Counted from the stretch's first letter, positions 18,542 through 27,466 are shown. The stretch is DNA of 64,000 nucleotides from Psychrobacter celer (GCF_016107555.1 NZ_JABASU010000005.1:91257-155256), one strand, 5' to 3'. Notes: generated by a model from the letters alone, not told the origin. Made by a program: numbers and translations.

Positions 18542-19258
18542 ATGAGAAATGACATCATGATAGATTCATCGCTAATGTCAGACATGCTCGCGCCTTTCTT
18601 AGTCAGTCTTAAGCTCGCCACCGCCACCACTTTGTGTCTACTGTTTTTTGCCACTCCTGTGGCCTATTGGCTAGCCAAGCCCAGTCGTGGACGTATCATT
18701 GCACGGGTAAAGGTAGTGCTGATGGGTATTATCGCTATGCCGCTGGTCTTGCCGCCCACTGTGATTGGGTTTTACTTACTGCTTTTGCTAAGCCCTAGCG
18801 CTGGTATCGGTCACTATCTTCATGAGCACAATATTAGTCCGCTTATTTTTACTTTTGAAGGTCTAGTAGTTGGCTCTATTATTTACTCACTGCCTTTTTA
18901 TATACAGCCATCGTATGCACAGTTTTTGCGTATTCCCCAAAGTGTCACAGAAGTCGCGCATCTTTTAGAACCCAGTCGTCTGCGCCGCTTCGTCAAGGTA
19001 GCCTTACCGCAAGCGCGCGTGGGTATTATTTTGGGTAGTTTGGTGAGCTTTGCCCATACCATTGGTGAGTTCGGTGTGGTACTGATGATCGGAGGTAGTA
19101 TCTCAGGTGAGACCAAGGTAGTGTCGATTGCGATATACGAGCAAGTCGAAGCGCTCAACTATGAGGCAGCGCATATGATGTCTGGCATTTTGATTATCAT
19201 GGGCGTGGTAATGGTGGCGTTGATTGCTAGTGTGAGTCGCATGAGTCAGCGTCCATAA
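18542..19258 (+). CDS. modB: Molybdate ABC transporter permease ModB
   Basis: Inner-membrane channel subunit for molybdate. 238 residues with five or six membrane segments (LKLATATTLCLLFFATPVAYW; GIIAMPLVLPPTVIGFYLLL; LVVGSIIYSLPFYIQPSY; LGSLVSFAHTIGEFGVVLMI; GILIIMGVVMVALIASV). The cytoplasmic EAA loop that docks on the ATPase is visible as EVAHLLEPSRLRRFVKVALPQA, ending in the conserved region GEFGVVLMIGGSI. The start may be 18542 or the ATG at 18557. No modC ATPase gene follows; the next features are minus-strand tRNA genes. The ATPase must come from elsewhere in the genome. Confidence 0.94.
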   Translation: MRNDIMIDSSLMSDMLAPFLVSLKLATATTLCLLFFATPVAYWLAKPSRGRIIARVKVVLMGIIAMPLVLPPTVIGFYLLLLLSPSAGIGHYLHEHNISPLIFTFEGLVVGSIIYSLPFYIQPSYAQFLRIPQSVTEVAHLLEPSRLRRFVKVALPQARVGIILGSLVSFAHTIGEFGVVLMIGGSISGETKVVSIAIYEQVEALNYEAAHMMSGILIIMGVVMVALIASVSRMSQRP

Positions 19259-19360
19259 TACTAAAATACCTGCACGCCCGTTGGATGATTATAACTATTG
19301 CTAACACAAAATAGATGCTTATCGAGAGGTAGTTATATTAGAAGGAACATAGACAAAAAA

Positions 19361-19389
19361 CACAAACACAGACACAAACACAGACACAA
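19361..19389. repeat. Short tandem repeat, 12-bp unit CACAAACACAGA
   Basis: CACAAACACAGA is repeated just over two times in an A/C-rich stretch that continues into an A-run. It lies between modB and tRNA-Asp. No function is evident. Confidence 0.6.
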
Positions 19390-19460
19390 AAAAACCCCAA
19401 ACAATCTAATGCTTGAGGCGAAACTTGCTTAAACCCAAAGGTCTAAATTCGTTTTAAATA

Positions 19461-19537
19461 TGGCGCAGCGGACGGGACTCGAACCCGCGACCCCCGGCGT
19501 GACAGGCCGGTATTCTAACCAACTGAACTACCGCTGC
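19461..19537 (-). tRNA. tRNA-Asp (GTC)
   Basis: On the minus strand the sequence starts GCAGCGGTAGTTCAGTTGG and ends CCGCTGCGCCA. The acceptor stem GCAGCGG/CCGCTGC pairs fully, CCA is encoded, and the T-loop GTTCGAGTCCC is present. The anticodon loop CTGTCAC gives anticodon GTC, aspartate. 77 nt including CCA. It is about 50 bp downstream of tRNA-Val and probably shares its transcript. Confidence 0.97.
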
Positions 19538-19587
19538 TTAGGTCGTCTTAGCATCTTGCCTTTATAAAAGGCCCGCTTGCTAGTAAG

Positions 19588-19663
19588 TGGTGGGTGATGA
19601 CGGATTCGAACCGCCGACATTCTGCGTGTAAGGCAGACGCTCTACCAACTGAGCTAATCACCC
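19588..19663 (-). tRNA. tRNA-Val (TAC)
   Basis: On the minus strand the sequence starts GGGTGATTAGCTCAGTTGGT and ends ATCACCCACCA, with a fully paired acceptor stem and encoded CCA. The anticodon loop CTTACAC gives anticodon TAC, valine. 76 nt. It is the first gene of the two-tRNA transcript. Confidence 0.97.
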
Positions 19664-19678
19664 GCTCTGTGGGTGTGT

Positions 19679-19706
19679 ATTATATAGATTTAGATATGGC
19701 TGTCAA
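19679..19706 (-). promoter_or_regulatory. Sigma-70 promoter of the Val-Asp tRNA operon
   Basis: Read on the minus strand: TTGACA (19706-19701), 16 bp, TATAAT (19684-19679). Both hexamers are perfect consensus. The -10 is about 15 bp before the first base of tRNA-Val. Confidence 0.9.
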
Positions 19707-19874
19707 ACGATATTTTGATTATTTTAGCAAATAATCGAAAATATATTTTTAAGCCGTTGATTTATTGTCATAAAATCTAAAAAAACAACAGTGTTTTCTG
19801 TAAAACACTTATGATAGTTATCTGTTGTTTGAAGATGAAAAGCTACTATACTACTGAATGTTTTATAAAGGTCA

Positions 19875-21530
19875 TTGATTTTATCTGAATGGTTGGAGGC
19901 GAGCATAGATACTTTTGCTATTGAACAGTACTTTACGACTTGGTCTTGGGGCGATTTTGCCGGATTGGGTCTGGTATTGCATATTGTGCTGATGATAGTA
20001 ATGACGCTGCGTATCGTATCTGTGCAGCGTAATATCGGCGTGTCTATCGCTTGGGTTGCGGTTCTTTATACATTGCCGGTGTTTGGTTTTATCGCCTATA
20101 TTTTGTTGGGTGAGCCGATGATTGGCCGCCGTTATCGTGAGCGGGTGGATCAAGCCAGTCTATTGATGAATGATATGGCACGGCGTGAGCATTTGGTGTT
20201 TGATCAAGGTCAAGAGCTGCTACCGCCCAACTATCGCGGTGTCAGTCAGATAGGGACGCGCTGGACAGGGTTTGGCGTGTTTCCAGATCACAATATGCAG
20301 CTGTTGACAGAGCCGAGCGCGATCTTTAACAGCTTAATCGATGATATCAATGCCGCTCAGCGGACTGTTTTTATGGAGTTTTATATTGTCTATCCAAAAG
20401 GGCAGGTACTAGAGCTGATAGAGGCGCTGGCGGCGGCGGCGCGGCGCGGGGTAGAGTGTCATCTGTTGGCCGATAGTGTGGGCAGTTTTAGCTTTTTTAA
20501 TAGTAGCGCGCATCGTACGCTTGAGCGGGCGGGGGTGTTTGTCCATCAGTCGCTTCCTGTGGGCTTATTTAAGACGCTCTTTAAGCGCTCTGATTTGCGC
20601 AATCATCGCAAGATTGTGGTGATTGATGAGTATATTGGCTATATCGGTAGCTTTAATCTGGTGGACCCAAGGTTTTTTAAACAAAACAAAAACGTCGGTC
20701 AATGGATTGATGTGGCGATTCGGGCGACCAGTCAGCAAGCGATTAGTATCGCGACGGCGATGGCAAAAGTGGTGGTGACCGATATCGGCGCCGAAAACAA
20801 CGAAAACCTAGATGCGCTCAATCAGCGAGTCAATAACTATACGCGAAAGCTCTATGTGATGGATCCGACCATCAACGACTTAAACAGTCGCGTAAAAGTA
20901 TTGAGCGATCACATTGATTATCACGAGCAGCCAGATATTGGCTCGACGTCGATTGTGATACCCAAAAAACCAATCGTAAAAGGCGTGTTGGCGCAGCTCA
21001 TACCCTCAGCACCGCAAGTCACAGCACATGTGATTTATAACACTTTGGTGACGGTCATTCATCGCGCCAATAAACGCATTCGCATTACCACGCCGTATTT
21101 TGTGCCTGATGAGGCGCTATCAGGAGCGCTGACCATTGCCGCAAAGCGCGGGGTCGAGGTGACGCTGATTGTACCGGAAAAGGTCGATTCGTTTTTGGTG
21201 CAGCACGCCTCACAAGCGTATTATCAAGAGCTGCTAGAGGCGGGGGTCAACATCGCTTTGTTTACAGGCGGACTGCTGCATACCAAAACGGTGGTCGTCG
21301 ATGATGACTATTGTCTCTTTGGGACGGTAAATATTGATATGCGCAGCTTTTATTTAAACATGGAGGTCAGCTTGGCGATTTATACGCCAGAGATGGTCGC
21401 ACAGGTGGCAGAGTGTCAAGAGGTGTATTTACAAAGCTGTCGCTATGTGAGTCTTGAGGCGTGGCAGCAGCGGCATGGTGCGGAGCGACTGTTTGATAAC
21501 GTGGTGCGTCTGTTTAGTCCGTTATTGTAG
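19875..21530 (+). CDS. cls: Cardiolipin synthase
   Basis: Phospholipase-D-family enzyme that makes cardiolipin in the inner membrane. 551 residues, longer than E. coli ClsA (486). N-terminal membrane segments are at about residues 30-48 (LGLVLHIVLMIVMTL) and 58-78 (WVAVLYTLPVFGFIAYILLG), followed by EPMIGRRYRERV. Two HKD active sites: NHRKIVVIDEYIGYIGSFN and HTKTVVVDDDYCLFGTVNID. The extra length is an insert between them (about residues 300-380). The start is taken as the TTG at 19875 because AAAGG lies five bases upstream and no ATG occurs before the first membrane segment. A single gene; the Sel1 protein follows after 129 bp. Confidence 0.92.
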   Translation: MILSEWLEASIDTFAIEQYFTTWSWGDFAGLGLVLHIVLMIVMTLRIVSVQRNIGVSIAWVAVLYTLPVFGFIAYILLGEPMIGRRYRERVDQASLLMNDMARREHLVFDQGQELLPPNYRGVSQIGTRWTGFGVFPDHNMQLLTEPSAIFNSLIDDINAAQRTVFMEFYIVYPKGQVLELIEALAAAARRGVECHLLADSVGSFSFFNSSAHRTLERAGVFVHQSLPVGLFKTLFKRSDLRNHRKIVVIDEYIGYIGSFNLVDPRFFKQNKNVGQWIDVAIRATSQQAISIATAMAKVVVTDIGAENNENLDALNQRVNNYTRKLYVMDPTINDLNSRVKVLSDHIDYHEQPDIGSTSIVIPKKPIVKGVLAQLIPSAPQVTAHVIYNTLVTVIHRANKRIRITTPYFVPDEALSGALTIAAKRGVEVTLIVPEKVDSFLVQHASQAYYQELLEAGVNIALFTGGLLHTKTVVVDDDYCLFGTVNIDMRSFYLNMEVSLAIYTPEMVAQVAECQEVYLQSCRYVSLEAWQQRHGAERLFDNVVRLFSPLL

Positions 21531-21659
21531 CCTGTGGTATTTTAGGATAAGGTAAGCAGGCGCTCGCTGCCGCTTAGTAAGTAAGCTGGTCGATAAATGC
21601 GCTGTGTTACCGATTTTTGACTAAATTTTTGAATATTTAAATAAAGGACACGCTGGTTT

Positions 21660-23243
21660 ATGGCTGCATCGCCCGTAACGCCCCTTGATTATATGGCAGC
21701 TGGTTATTGGCAGGATTTTTTGGCCAATCGTCCTATCGCAGGCGGTATGGCTTATGAAAGCCAGCTGCGCGCTTGTATGCTGGATGAGTCGCTGGCAAGC
21801 TTGCAGCGCGTCGATACCTTGCTGTCTCAGATACGCCGCGAGCTGATCAAAACAGAGCGCTGGTCTGAAGAGATGCTGCTGGTTGATGAGCACTATCGCA
21901 ATTTGATGGTGTTTTTGGCGTTTTATGCAGGTCGCGTGCTGGCGCAGCACTGGCAGCAGACGCCGCACTGGTACGGGCAGTTTGAATTAGGCAAGCGTTA
22001 TCCTGAGCTTGCGCTCATTCGTGAGGATTTTTATCAGCATATGGCGGTCGTCTATCGTGAGGATAATGAGGCGACTGAGGCGACTGAGGCGGATAAGCCG
22101 CCGTTGTTTTTTGCGTTAGAGCCTATCGGGCTGCGGCTGTTTGGCCATATCGATCGCCCCTTTGTTGCTGTGCAAGGTGATCAGGTGGCAAGCGGACTAT
22201 ATCAAGCGGTGAGCGCCAGATTGCCTGCGGCACATAAGCCCAGCATTCATAGCACTGATGCACTCGATACCGCGCCCTCTTTTACCAAAGACAGCATCAC
22301 TATAAATAAGGATGCTGACAGCCGCAATAGCGCTGCTGGCATCGATAGCATAGACCGCCAAGTCAGTATCGATGATGACACAAAAGCAGGCGCGCGCGTC
22401 AGTACCGTGCCCACGGCAGATAGCCAAATTGCCTTCAGTGACGTATCGCTCGATAAAGCACAAACCTCAATTAGTAACTTATCCCATGACGCATCAATGA
22501 TAACTGAACCTGCCTCGCCGCGCACTCAGCAACCAGCACCTTCAACGCTCCAGCTTTCAACACCTCAGCCTTCAAAACATCAATCACCCCAATCATCCCA
22601 AGCACCCCCAGAACCATTGGCACCGAACGCCAAACTATCGCCTACGCCCGAGCTGTTTACTCAGCTAATGTCTGAGCTAAAGGACATTGAGGTCATGCAG
22701 AGCGCTGGCGAGTCAGACTATGAGCAAGCCAGTCGCATTCTAGAGCAGTTCGAGCAGTATATTGCCAAGCAAAACACACCACGCGCGCAGGTGAAATTTG
22801 CCCCAAAGCATTTGGCTGTAAAAAAACAAGCACTACTCAAATTACAAACCGCAGCAGAGGCGGGTAATACTGCTGCCATGCTACGCTTGGCAATGTATGA
22901 GCTGCTCGGCGAAGGTGTCACAGCCGAGACAGAGGCGGCGCTGGCAGCGGGCGCTGAATGGGTCAAGCAAGCGGCAAGCAAAAACGACAGCCGTGGTCAG
23001 CGTTTGCTAAGTAAGATGTACTACCAAGGACTGGGGGTGGCGCAAGATATCGACAATGGTAAATATTGGCTCGAGCAAGCGGCAAAAAACGGTCATGCAG
23101 AAGCAGCAAGTGTGCTCGAGCAGTGGCAGCAAGCGCAAGCGCTGATCACCACCCAAAAACAAGAGCAGCATAGTAGCAAGCGCTATCAGTTGCTGCTCGC
23201 TTCTGTCGTTATGGTGGCGATACTGATATTTATCATTGTTTAA
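21660..23243 (+). CDS. Sel1-repeat protein with C-terminal membrane anchor, function unknown
   Basis: 527 residues. Residues 1 to about 180 form an acidic, helical region with no recognised fold (LDYMAAGYWQDFLANRPIAG; WSEEMLLVDEHYRNLMVFLA). Residues 190-340 are low-complexity, rich in Ser, Ala, Asp, Pro and Gln, and probably disordered. Residues 385-490 contain Sel1-type helical repeats (AMLRLAMYELLGEGVTAE; RGQRLLSKMYYQGLGVAQDI; GKYWLEQAAKNGHAEAASVL). The last 20 residues are one hydrophobic segment (LLLASVVMVAILIFIIV) preceded by KRY, so it is a tail-anchored membrane protein with its bulk in the cytoplasm. The Sel1 domain suggests a protein-protein scaffold. I do not recognise the N-terminal domain. 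Confidence 0.8.
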   Translation: MAASPVTPLDYMAAGYWQDFLANRPIAGGMAYESQLRACMLDESLASLQRVDTLLSQIRRELIKTERWSEEMLLVDEHYRNLMVFLAFYAGRVLAQHWQQTPHWYGQFELGKRYPELALIREDFYQHMAVVYREDNEATEATEADKPPLFFALEPIGLRLFGHIDRPFVAVQGDQVASGLYQAVSARLPAAHKPSIHSTDALDTAPSFTKDSITINKDADSRNSAAGIDSIDRQVSIDDDTKAGARVSTVPTADSQIAFSDVSLDKAQTSISNLSHDASMITEPASPRTQQPAPSTLQLSTPQPSKHQSPQSSQAPPEPLAPNAKLSPTPELFTQLMSELKDIEVMQSAGESDYEQASRILEQFEQYIAKQNTPRAQVKFAPKHLAVKKQALLKLQTAAEAGNTAAMLRLAMYELLGEGVTAETEAALAAGAEWVKQAASKNDSRGQRLLSKMYYQGLGVAQDIDNGKYWLEQAAKNGHAEAASVLEQWQQAQALITTQKQEQHSSKRYQLLLASVVMVAILIFIIV

Positions 23244-23245
23244 CA

Positions 23246-23353
23246 TATAGTCGTTTCAATCTAAAAAGAACACAGTACTGCTGGGATGAATTTTTTGAAG
23301 CCTCTGGAGTGCAAAGCGCACAGCAAGCGAGAAAAATTTATACCAGCAGAACG
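23246..23353 (-). repeat. Palindromic MITE-like repeat, copy C (inverted, diverged)
   Basis: Read on the minus strand it contains CTGCTGGTATAAATTTT, then CCAGAGGCTTC and AAAATTCATCCCAGCAG, the same palindrome core as copies A and B but with altered arms (CTGCTGG instead of CTACTGG, still mutually complementary). The plus-strand left end is TATAGTCG at 23246. The other end is not clear. Compensating changes on the two arms suggest that the paired structure matters. Confidence 0.7.
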
Positions 23354-23626
23354 CAATTCTTAACGTTTCCCTTTTATTTTGGACTGCTTATACTGATGGC
23401 GGGCAGTAATTAAAGGCGTGTTGTTCAGTGTCAAATTGAGGTAGAATTGGCGCGTTTTTTATTGGCATTTTGTCATCATTGATTCAATCTGAAAAACCCA
23501 TAGCAGCCAAGTACAGACATATACGAGTGTATCGGTATGTGTAATACTTCAAGCGCGTTTAATACTGTCATTCTTTTATAGTGGATTGACCATATAATCT
23601 GATTCATTACCAATCTGGGCGACGTT
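23354..23626. other. Intergenic region upstream of waaA
   Basis: The rest of the 383-bp gap between the Sel1 gene and waaA. It is AT-rich and has no coding frame. No clear promoter was identified by eye. Confidence 0.4.
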
Positions 23627-25216
23627 ATGTCATCTTCTCCTACGCCATCTGAGCACGTTTCGCAGAGATCTGATTCAGTATCAGGGCTTAATCATGCGGT
23701 GTATCAGCCGCCGTTTTATTATCAATGCGCCATCAATGTCCTAAAGCCCTTGTATCGACTGCAAGTATGGCGACGCTCGCACCAGCGCGACAACTATCAG
23801 CAAGAAGTGGCGCAGCGCTTTGGTAAGCATTATCCCTCGCCTCCTATAGCTGTGAGCGATAATATGACGCATCATGGCGTTATCTGGTGTCATGCGGTTT
23901 CATTGGGTGAGACCAATACGGTCGCGCCGCTACTGGAGGCGTTATTGGCAGCGGGTTATCAGATATGGTTGACCAATACCACTCAGACGGGTTTTGCCCG
24001 TGGTGCCAGCCGTTTTGCTGATGAGATTGCCCAAGGCCAGATGAGCCATAGTTATGTGCCGGTCGATAGCCCTGTCGTGATTGAGACGTTTTTGGCACAT
24101 GTACAGCCTATAGCGGCATTGTTTGTTGAGACAGAGCTGTGGGCAAATATCTTATCTAAATTGGCCGAACAGCGTATTCCCAGTATTTTGGTCAATGGCC
24201 GGCTCTCAGCGTCTTCTTTTGCCAGTTATCAAAAAATTGCTGCTGTCAGTCGTAGTATGATGAAAAACCTTACCTTAATCATCGCGCAAGACAATGAATC
24301 TGCTAAGCGCTTTCGGCAGCTCGGTGCCAGCAGTGCCCAAATCCGTGTGGCAGGCTCGCTAAAATGGGTCATCAATGCGCCAAAGCAGGACAGCAGCGCC
24401 AGTGAGCCGCGCGTAGATGAGCAAAGCAATTCGCTGCACGGTAGCATCAGCGATCAGACGAGTCTGGCCGAGCGATTTGGAGTCACCGGTCGTCCGATTT
24501 GGGTGGCGGCCAGCACTCACAGCGGCGAAGAAGAGATCGCCCTGTCACTACAGCAGCAATTGTTGTCACAGGCGGCACTGACCGATACACTGCTTGTACT
24601 CGTGCCCAGACATCCTGAACGCTTTGATGAGGTGGCCGAGCTCGTCAAAAAGTCGGCATTGACGATGGCGCGGCGCAGTCGTGATGAGTCGATTGAGGCA
24701 GCCACGCAAGTGTATGTGGCAGATAGTATGGGCGAGCTGATGATATGGTATCAGCTTGCTAATGTGGCATTGGTCGGTGGCTCGCTTGTCGATATCGGCG
24801 GACACAATCCTGTGGAGCCGGCAAGTGTGGCCACGCCTGTCATCATGGGGCGCTATACGCAGTCGTGCCAAAGCGTGGTCGACAAGCTCGCTGAGGTTGG
24901 GGCGCTGTATCAGCCGTACAATGCTTTTTATCGTCCTGTGACGACCTCTCACGCGCATACTTCTCCTGACACGGCGGCACCAGCTAGTCTCACAGACGAG
25001 GCATGCGCGTCTGCCGCCCATACTGCTGGCGACATCCGTGCGGAAACCACGCTGATTTACCAGCAGTTAGCCGCTTGGCTTTATGATCTGGCACTGGCCA
25101 AACGGGCAGGGCTTGCAGGCGAGCGGCTGACCAGACAACAACAATCCGTACTGACCCGTCAAGTGACCATGATAGAAGAAGTGACTGCCCAGCAGTCGCA
25201 CCAAGAGCCTTTATGA
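23627..25216 (+). CDS. waaA: 3-deoxy-D-manno-octulosonic acid transferase
   Basis: Transfers Kdo from CMP-Kdo to lipid IVA at the cytoplasmic face of the inner membrane. 529 residues, about 100 more than E. coli WaaA. Seen: N-terminal PLYRLQVWRRSHQRDNYQQE, WCHAVSLGETNTVAPLLEAL with the catalytic Glu region, LTNTTQTGFARG, YVPVDSPVVIETFL, FVETELWANIL, VNGRLSASSFASYQ, then the C-terminal nucleotide-sugar domain with LVPRHPERFDEV and GGSLVDIGGHNPVEPA. The extra length lies in an Asp/Ser/Gln insert at about 248-285 and an Ala/Thr/Ser-rich insert at about 440-470. Its last codons overlap the start of rsmE (ATGA), so the two genes are translationally coupled. Confidence 0.95.
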   Translation: MSSSPTPSEHVSQRSDSVSGLNHAVYQPPFYYQCAINVLKPLYRLQVWRRSHQRDNYQQEVAQRFGKHYPSPPIAVSDNMTHHGVIWCHAVSLGETNTVAPLLEALLAAGYQIWLTNTTQTGFARGASRFADEIAQGQMSHSYVPVDSPVVIETFLAHVQPIAALFVETELWANILSKLAEQRIPSILVNGRLSASSFASYQKIAAVSRSMMKNLTLIIAQDNESAKRFRQLGASSAQIRVAGSLKWVINAPKQDSSASEPRVDEQSNSLHGSISDQTSLAERFGVTGRPIWVAASTHSGEEEIALSLQQQLLSQAALTDTLLVLVPRHPERFDEVAELVKKSALTMARRSRDESIEAATQVYVADSMGELMIWYQLANVALVGGSLVDIGGHNPVEPASVATPVIMGRYTQSCQSVVDKLAEVGALYQPYNAFYRPVTTSHAHTSPDTAAPASLTDEACASAAHTAGDIRAETTLIYQQLAAWLYDLALAKRAGLAGERLTRQQQSVLTRQVTMIEEVTAQQSHQEPL

Positions 25217-25932
25217 ACTGTATCTTATTGCCCAGCGACAACTTTTCGGCAGACACCGCTTATATTGATGACGCGGCGCAAATCACGCACGTCACTCAAG
25301 TACTGGCAGCCACCGCCGGAGATAGGCTGAAAATAGGCCAGCTCGGTGGCCAGCTCGGTACGGGGCAGATAGCAAGCATGCACTCTGATAAAATCGAGCT
25401 ATGCGATGTACAGCTGAGCTGCGCACCGCCCAAAAAGCTTGATTTGACGGTGGTGTTGGCGCTGCCACGGCCAAAGGTCTTACGCCGCCTAATCATGGAT
25501 ATGACGGCGCTAGGTGTGCGACATATCGTCCTGATTAATAGCTACCGCACCCAAAAAAGCTACTGGCAAAGCCCGATGCTCGATCGTTTGGATGAGTTTG
25601 TCTTAGAGGGGCTACAACAAGGCGTCGATACCATCGTGCCGCGTATCACGTTGGCCAGGCGTTTTAAGCCGTTTGTCGAAGATGAACTGGCGGGCTTGAT
25701 CACTTGCCGTGCCATCGTGGCGCACCCGTACAGCGCGCAATCATTTGCCCAATACGTCCAGCCGTCATCATTGACGCTACCGAGTTTGGTTTGTATCGGT
25801 AGCGAGGGCGGCTGGATAGATTATGAGATTGACTTACTTGCCAAGCAAGGCTGTACGGCAGTCACCATTGGTCCACGTATCTTACGTACTGAGGCGGCGG
25901 TCAATGTCATCTTGGGTCAGTGGTTGCTCTAA
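25213..25932 (+). CDS. rsmE: 16S rRNA m3U1498 methyltransferase RsmE
   Basis: Methylates N3 of U1498 in 16S rRNA using S-adenosylmethionine; SPOUT-fold enzyme. 239 residues. An N-terminal PUA-like domain (ITHVTQVLAATAGDRLKIGQ) is followed by the knot domain: VVLALPRPKVLRRLIMDMTA, RTQKSYWQSPML, LEGLQQGVDTIVPRI and the cofactor-binding end CIGSEGGWIDYEIDLL with GPRILRTEAAVNVILGQWLL. These are clear RsmE signatures. Four-base overlap with waaA. Confidence 0.96.
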   Translation: MNCILLPSDNFSADTAYIDDAAQITHVTQVLAATAGDRLKIGQLGGQLGTGQIASMHSDKIELCDVQLSCAPPKKLDLTVVLALPRPKVLRRLIMDMTALGVRHIVLINSYRTQKSYWQSPMLDRLDEFVLEGLQQGVDTIVPRITLARRFKPFVEDELAGLITCRAIVAHPYSAQSFAQYVQPSSLTLPSLVCIGSEGGWIDYEIDLLAKQGCTAVTIGPRILRTEAAVNVILGQWLL

Positions 25933-26020
25933 TTGCTATGTTTGTGTTGGGAAGACACGGCCTAAAAATACGGCAAAAATGAGCGGAGATGGGGGCTAAG
26001 TCTCGCTCAAACAAATTTAT

Positions 26021-26035
26021 TGATAATTAATCTCA
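26021..26035. promoter_or_regulatory. Fur-box-like operator upstream of fbpA
   Basis: TGATAAT-T-AATCTCA matches the Fur 7-1-7 consensus TGATAAT-n-ATTATCA at 12 of 14 positions. It is about 210 bp before the fbpA start in a 311-bp gene-free gap. A second palindrome, TGTTATTGATAACA at 26175-26188, is nearer the gene and could be another protein site. Iron control fits the operon's role, but binding is inferred only. Confidence 0.5.
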
Positions 26036-26243
26036 TTTCTATTAGTATGTTGTTTCCATATATTTAGGGGTTATCAATCGCCAGTGACGGAACTTGCTAG
26101 TAGCTGGCATGACTATTCTGATATGCCTGACATGATTATTAACGTCTTGTGTCAGCGTGTATTGCAGCAAGTGTTGTTATTGATAACATAACCATTGTAT
26201 ATCGTCGCCATTTTATCTATCTCACCTTTTTTATAGCACTATT

Positions 26244-27377
26244 ATGGGGAAAACCATGTCATTGAACACCATCAGCACTACGCGTTCTGCTTCTAAGCTT
26301 ACTTTACCTGTTGTCGTCTGTGGCATGATGCTCGGACTAGCGGGTTGTAGTAATTCCTCAACGACAGAAGAGAGCGCCGAGACTACGGCCAGCGAGAGCA
26401 CTGCGCCGCAAGCGACCACCGATGATGCCACAAGTGCAGATGGGCAAACCATTACTATTTATTCTTCTCGTAATGAGCAGCTGATCAAGCCGCTGCTTGA
26501 TCGTTATACCGAAGAGACAGGCGTAAAAATTGAGCTGGTAACGGACAAGACAGGCCCGCTAATGGCGCGTTTGCAAGCAGAAGGCCAAAACACGCCAGCT
26601 GACATGCTATTGACCGTCGATGCGGGCAACTTATGGCAAGCCGCGCAGCAAGGCCTGCTCCAGCCTGTGGCTTCGACGGTACTCGAAAACAATGTCCCTG
26701 CCAAATATCGTGACCCAAAAGGCCAGTGGACAGGGCTGTCACTACGCGCTCGTACGATCTTTTATGATCCAAGCAAGGTCAGCGCCGATCAGCTGTCAAC
26801 TTATGCAGATTTGGCTGATCCAAAATGGAAAGGCAAGCTATGCTTACGTACCTCAAAGAAAGTCTATAACCAATCATTGGTTGCTAGCATGATTGAGCAC
26901 TTGGGCGCAGAAAAAACCGAAGAAATCATCCGCGGCTGGGTAGATAACTTAGCCACAGATGTGTTCAGTGATGACACCAGCATGCTAGAGGCGATCGCGG
27001 CGGGTCAATGTGAGGTCGGTATCGCCAACAGCTACTATTATGGCCGTATATTGGACGAAAAACCAAACTTCCCAGTAAAAATATTTTGGGCCAATCAAGG
27101 CACCACTGGTACGCATGTAAACGTCTCAGGTGCCGGTGTGGTCACAGGCTCAGACAATCCAGATGGTACGCTAAAGCTGATCGAATGGTTGTCTTCTGAT
27201 GAAGCCCAAGGAATCTATGCCAGCTCTGACAAGGAGTTTCCGGTCAAAGAAGGCGTGGATGAGTCTGAGATGCTAAGATCATGGGGCAGCTTCAAAAAAG
27301 ACGACATCAATGTACAAAAATTTGGTGAGCTGCAAACCCAAGCCATTCAGATGATGGATAAAGCGGGTTATAAATAG
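26244..27377 (+). CDS. fbpA: Iron(III) ABC importer, substrate-binding lipoprotein
   Basis: Captures ferric iron in the periplasm and hands it to the FbpB channel. 377 residues. The signal ends in a lipobox (LPVVVCGMMLGLAGC). A Ser/Thr/Glu/Ala-rich spacer follows, then the transferrin-like binding domain: ITIYSSRNEQLIKPLLDRY, TDKTGPLMARLQAEG, DMLLTVDAGNLWQAAQQG, LSLRARTIFYDPS, and GIANSYYYGRIL at about residues 260-270, where the adjacent tyrosines are the iron ligands in FbpA. The start may be 26244 or the ATG at 26256. The next gene is the permease, and a partial terminator lies between them. Confidence 0.94.
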   Translation: MGKTMSLNTISTTRSASKLTLPVVVCGMMLGLAGCSNSSTTEESAETTASESTAPQATTDDATSADGQTITIYSSRNEQLIKPLLDRYTEETGVKIELVTDKTGPLMARLQAEGQNTPADMLLTVDAGNLWQAAQQGLLQPVASTVLENNVPAKYRDPKGQWTGLSLRARTIFYDPSKVSADQLSTYADLADPKWKGKLCLRTSKKVYNQSLVASMIEHLGAEKTEEIIRGWVDNLATDVFSDDTSMLEAIAAGQCEVGIANSYYYGRILDEKPNFPVKIFWANQGTTGTHVNVSGAGVVTGSDNPDGTLKLIEWLSSDEAQGIYASSDKEFPVKEGVDESEMLRSWGSFKKDDINVQKFGELQTQAIQMMDKAGYK

Positions 27378-27390
27378 ATCTCGATGACTG

Positions 27391-27432
27391 ATGCCAATCT
27401 CAAATTTCTTTGGGATTGGTATTTGTTGTTTT
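27391..27432 (+). terminator. Hairpin between fbpA and fbpB
   Basis: ATGCCAATCTCAAA and TTTGGGATTGGTAT form an imperfect 13- to 14-bp stem, followed by TTTGTTGTTTTG. It sits 14 bp after the fbpA stop. Such a leaky hairpin would keep binding protein in excess over the membrane subunits. Confidence 0.6.
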
Positions 27433-27466
27433 GTGGACTCTATAAGTATGACACGGTAATAATGAT

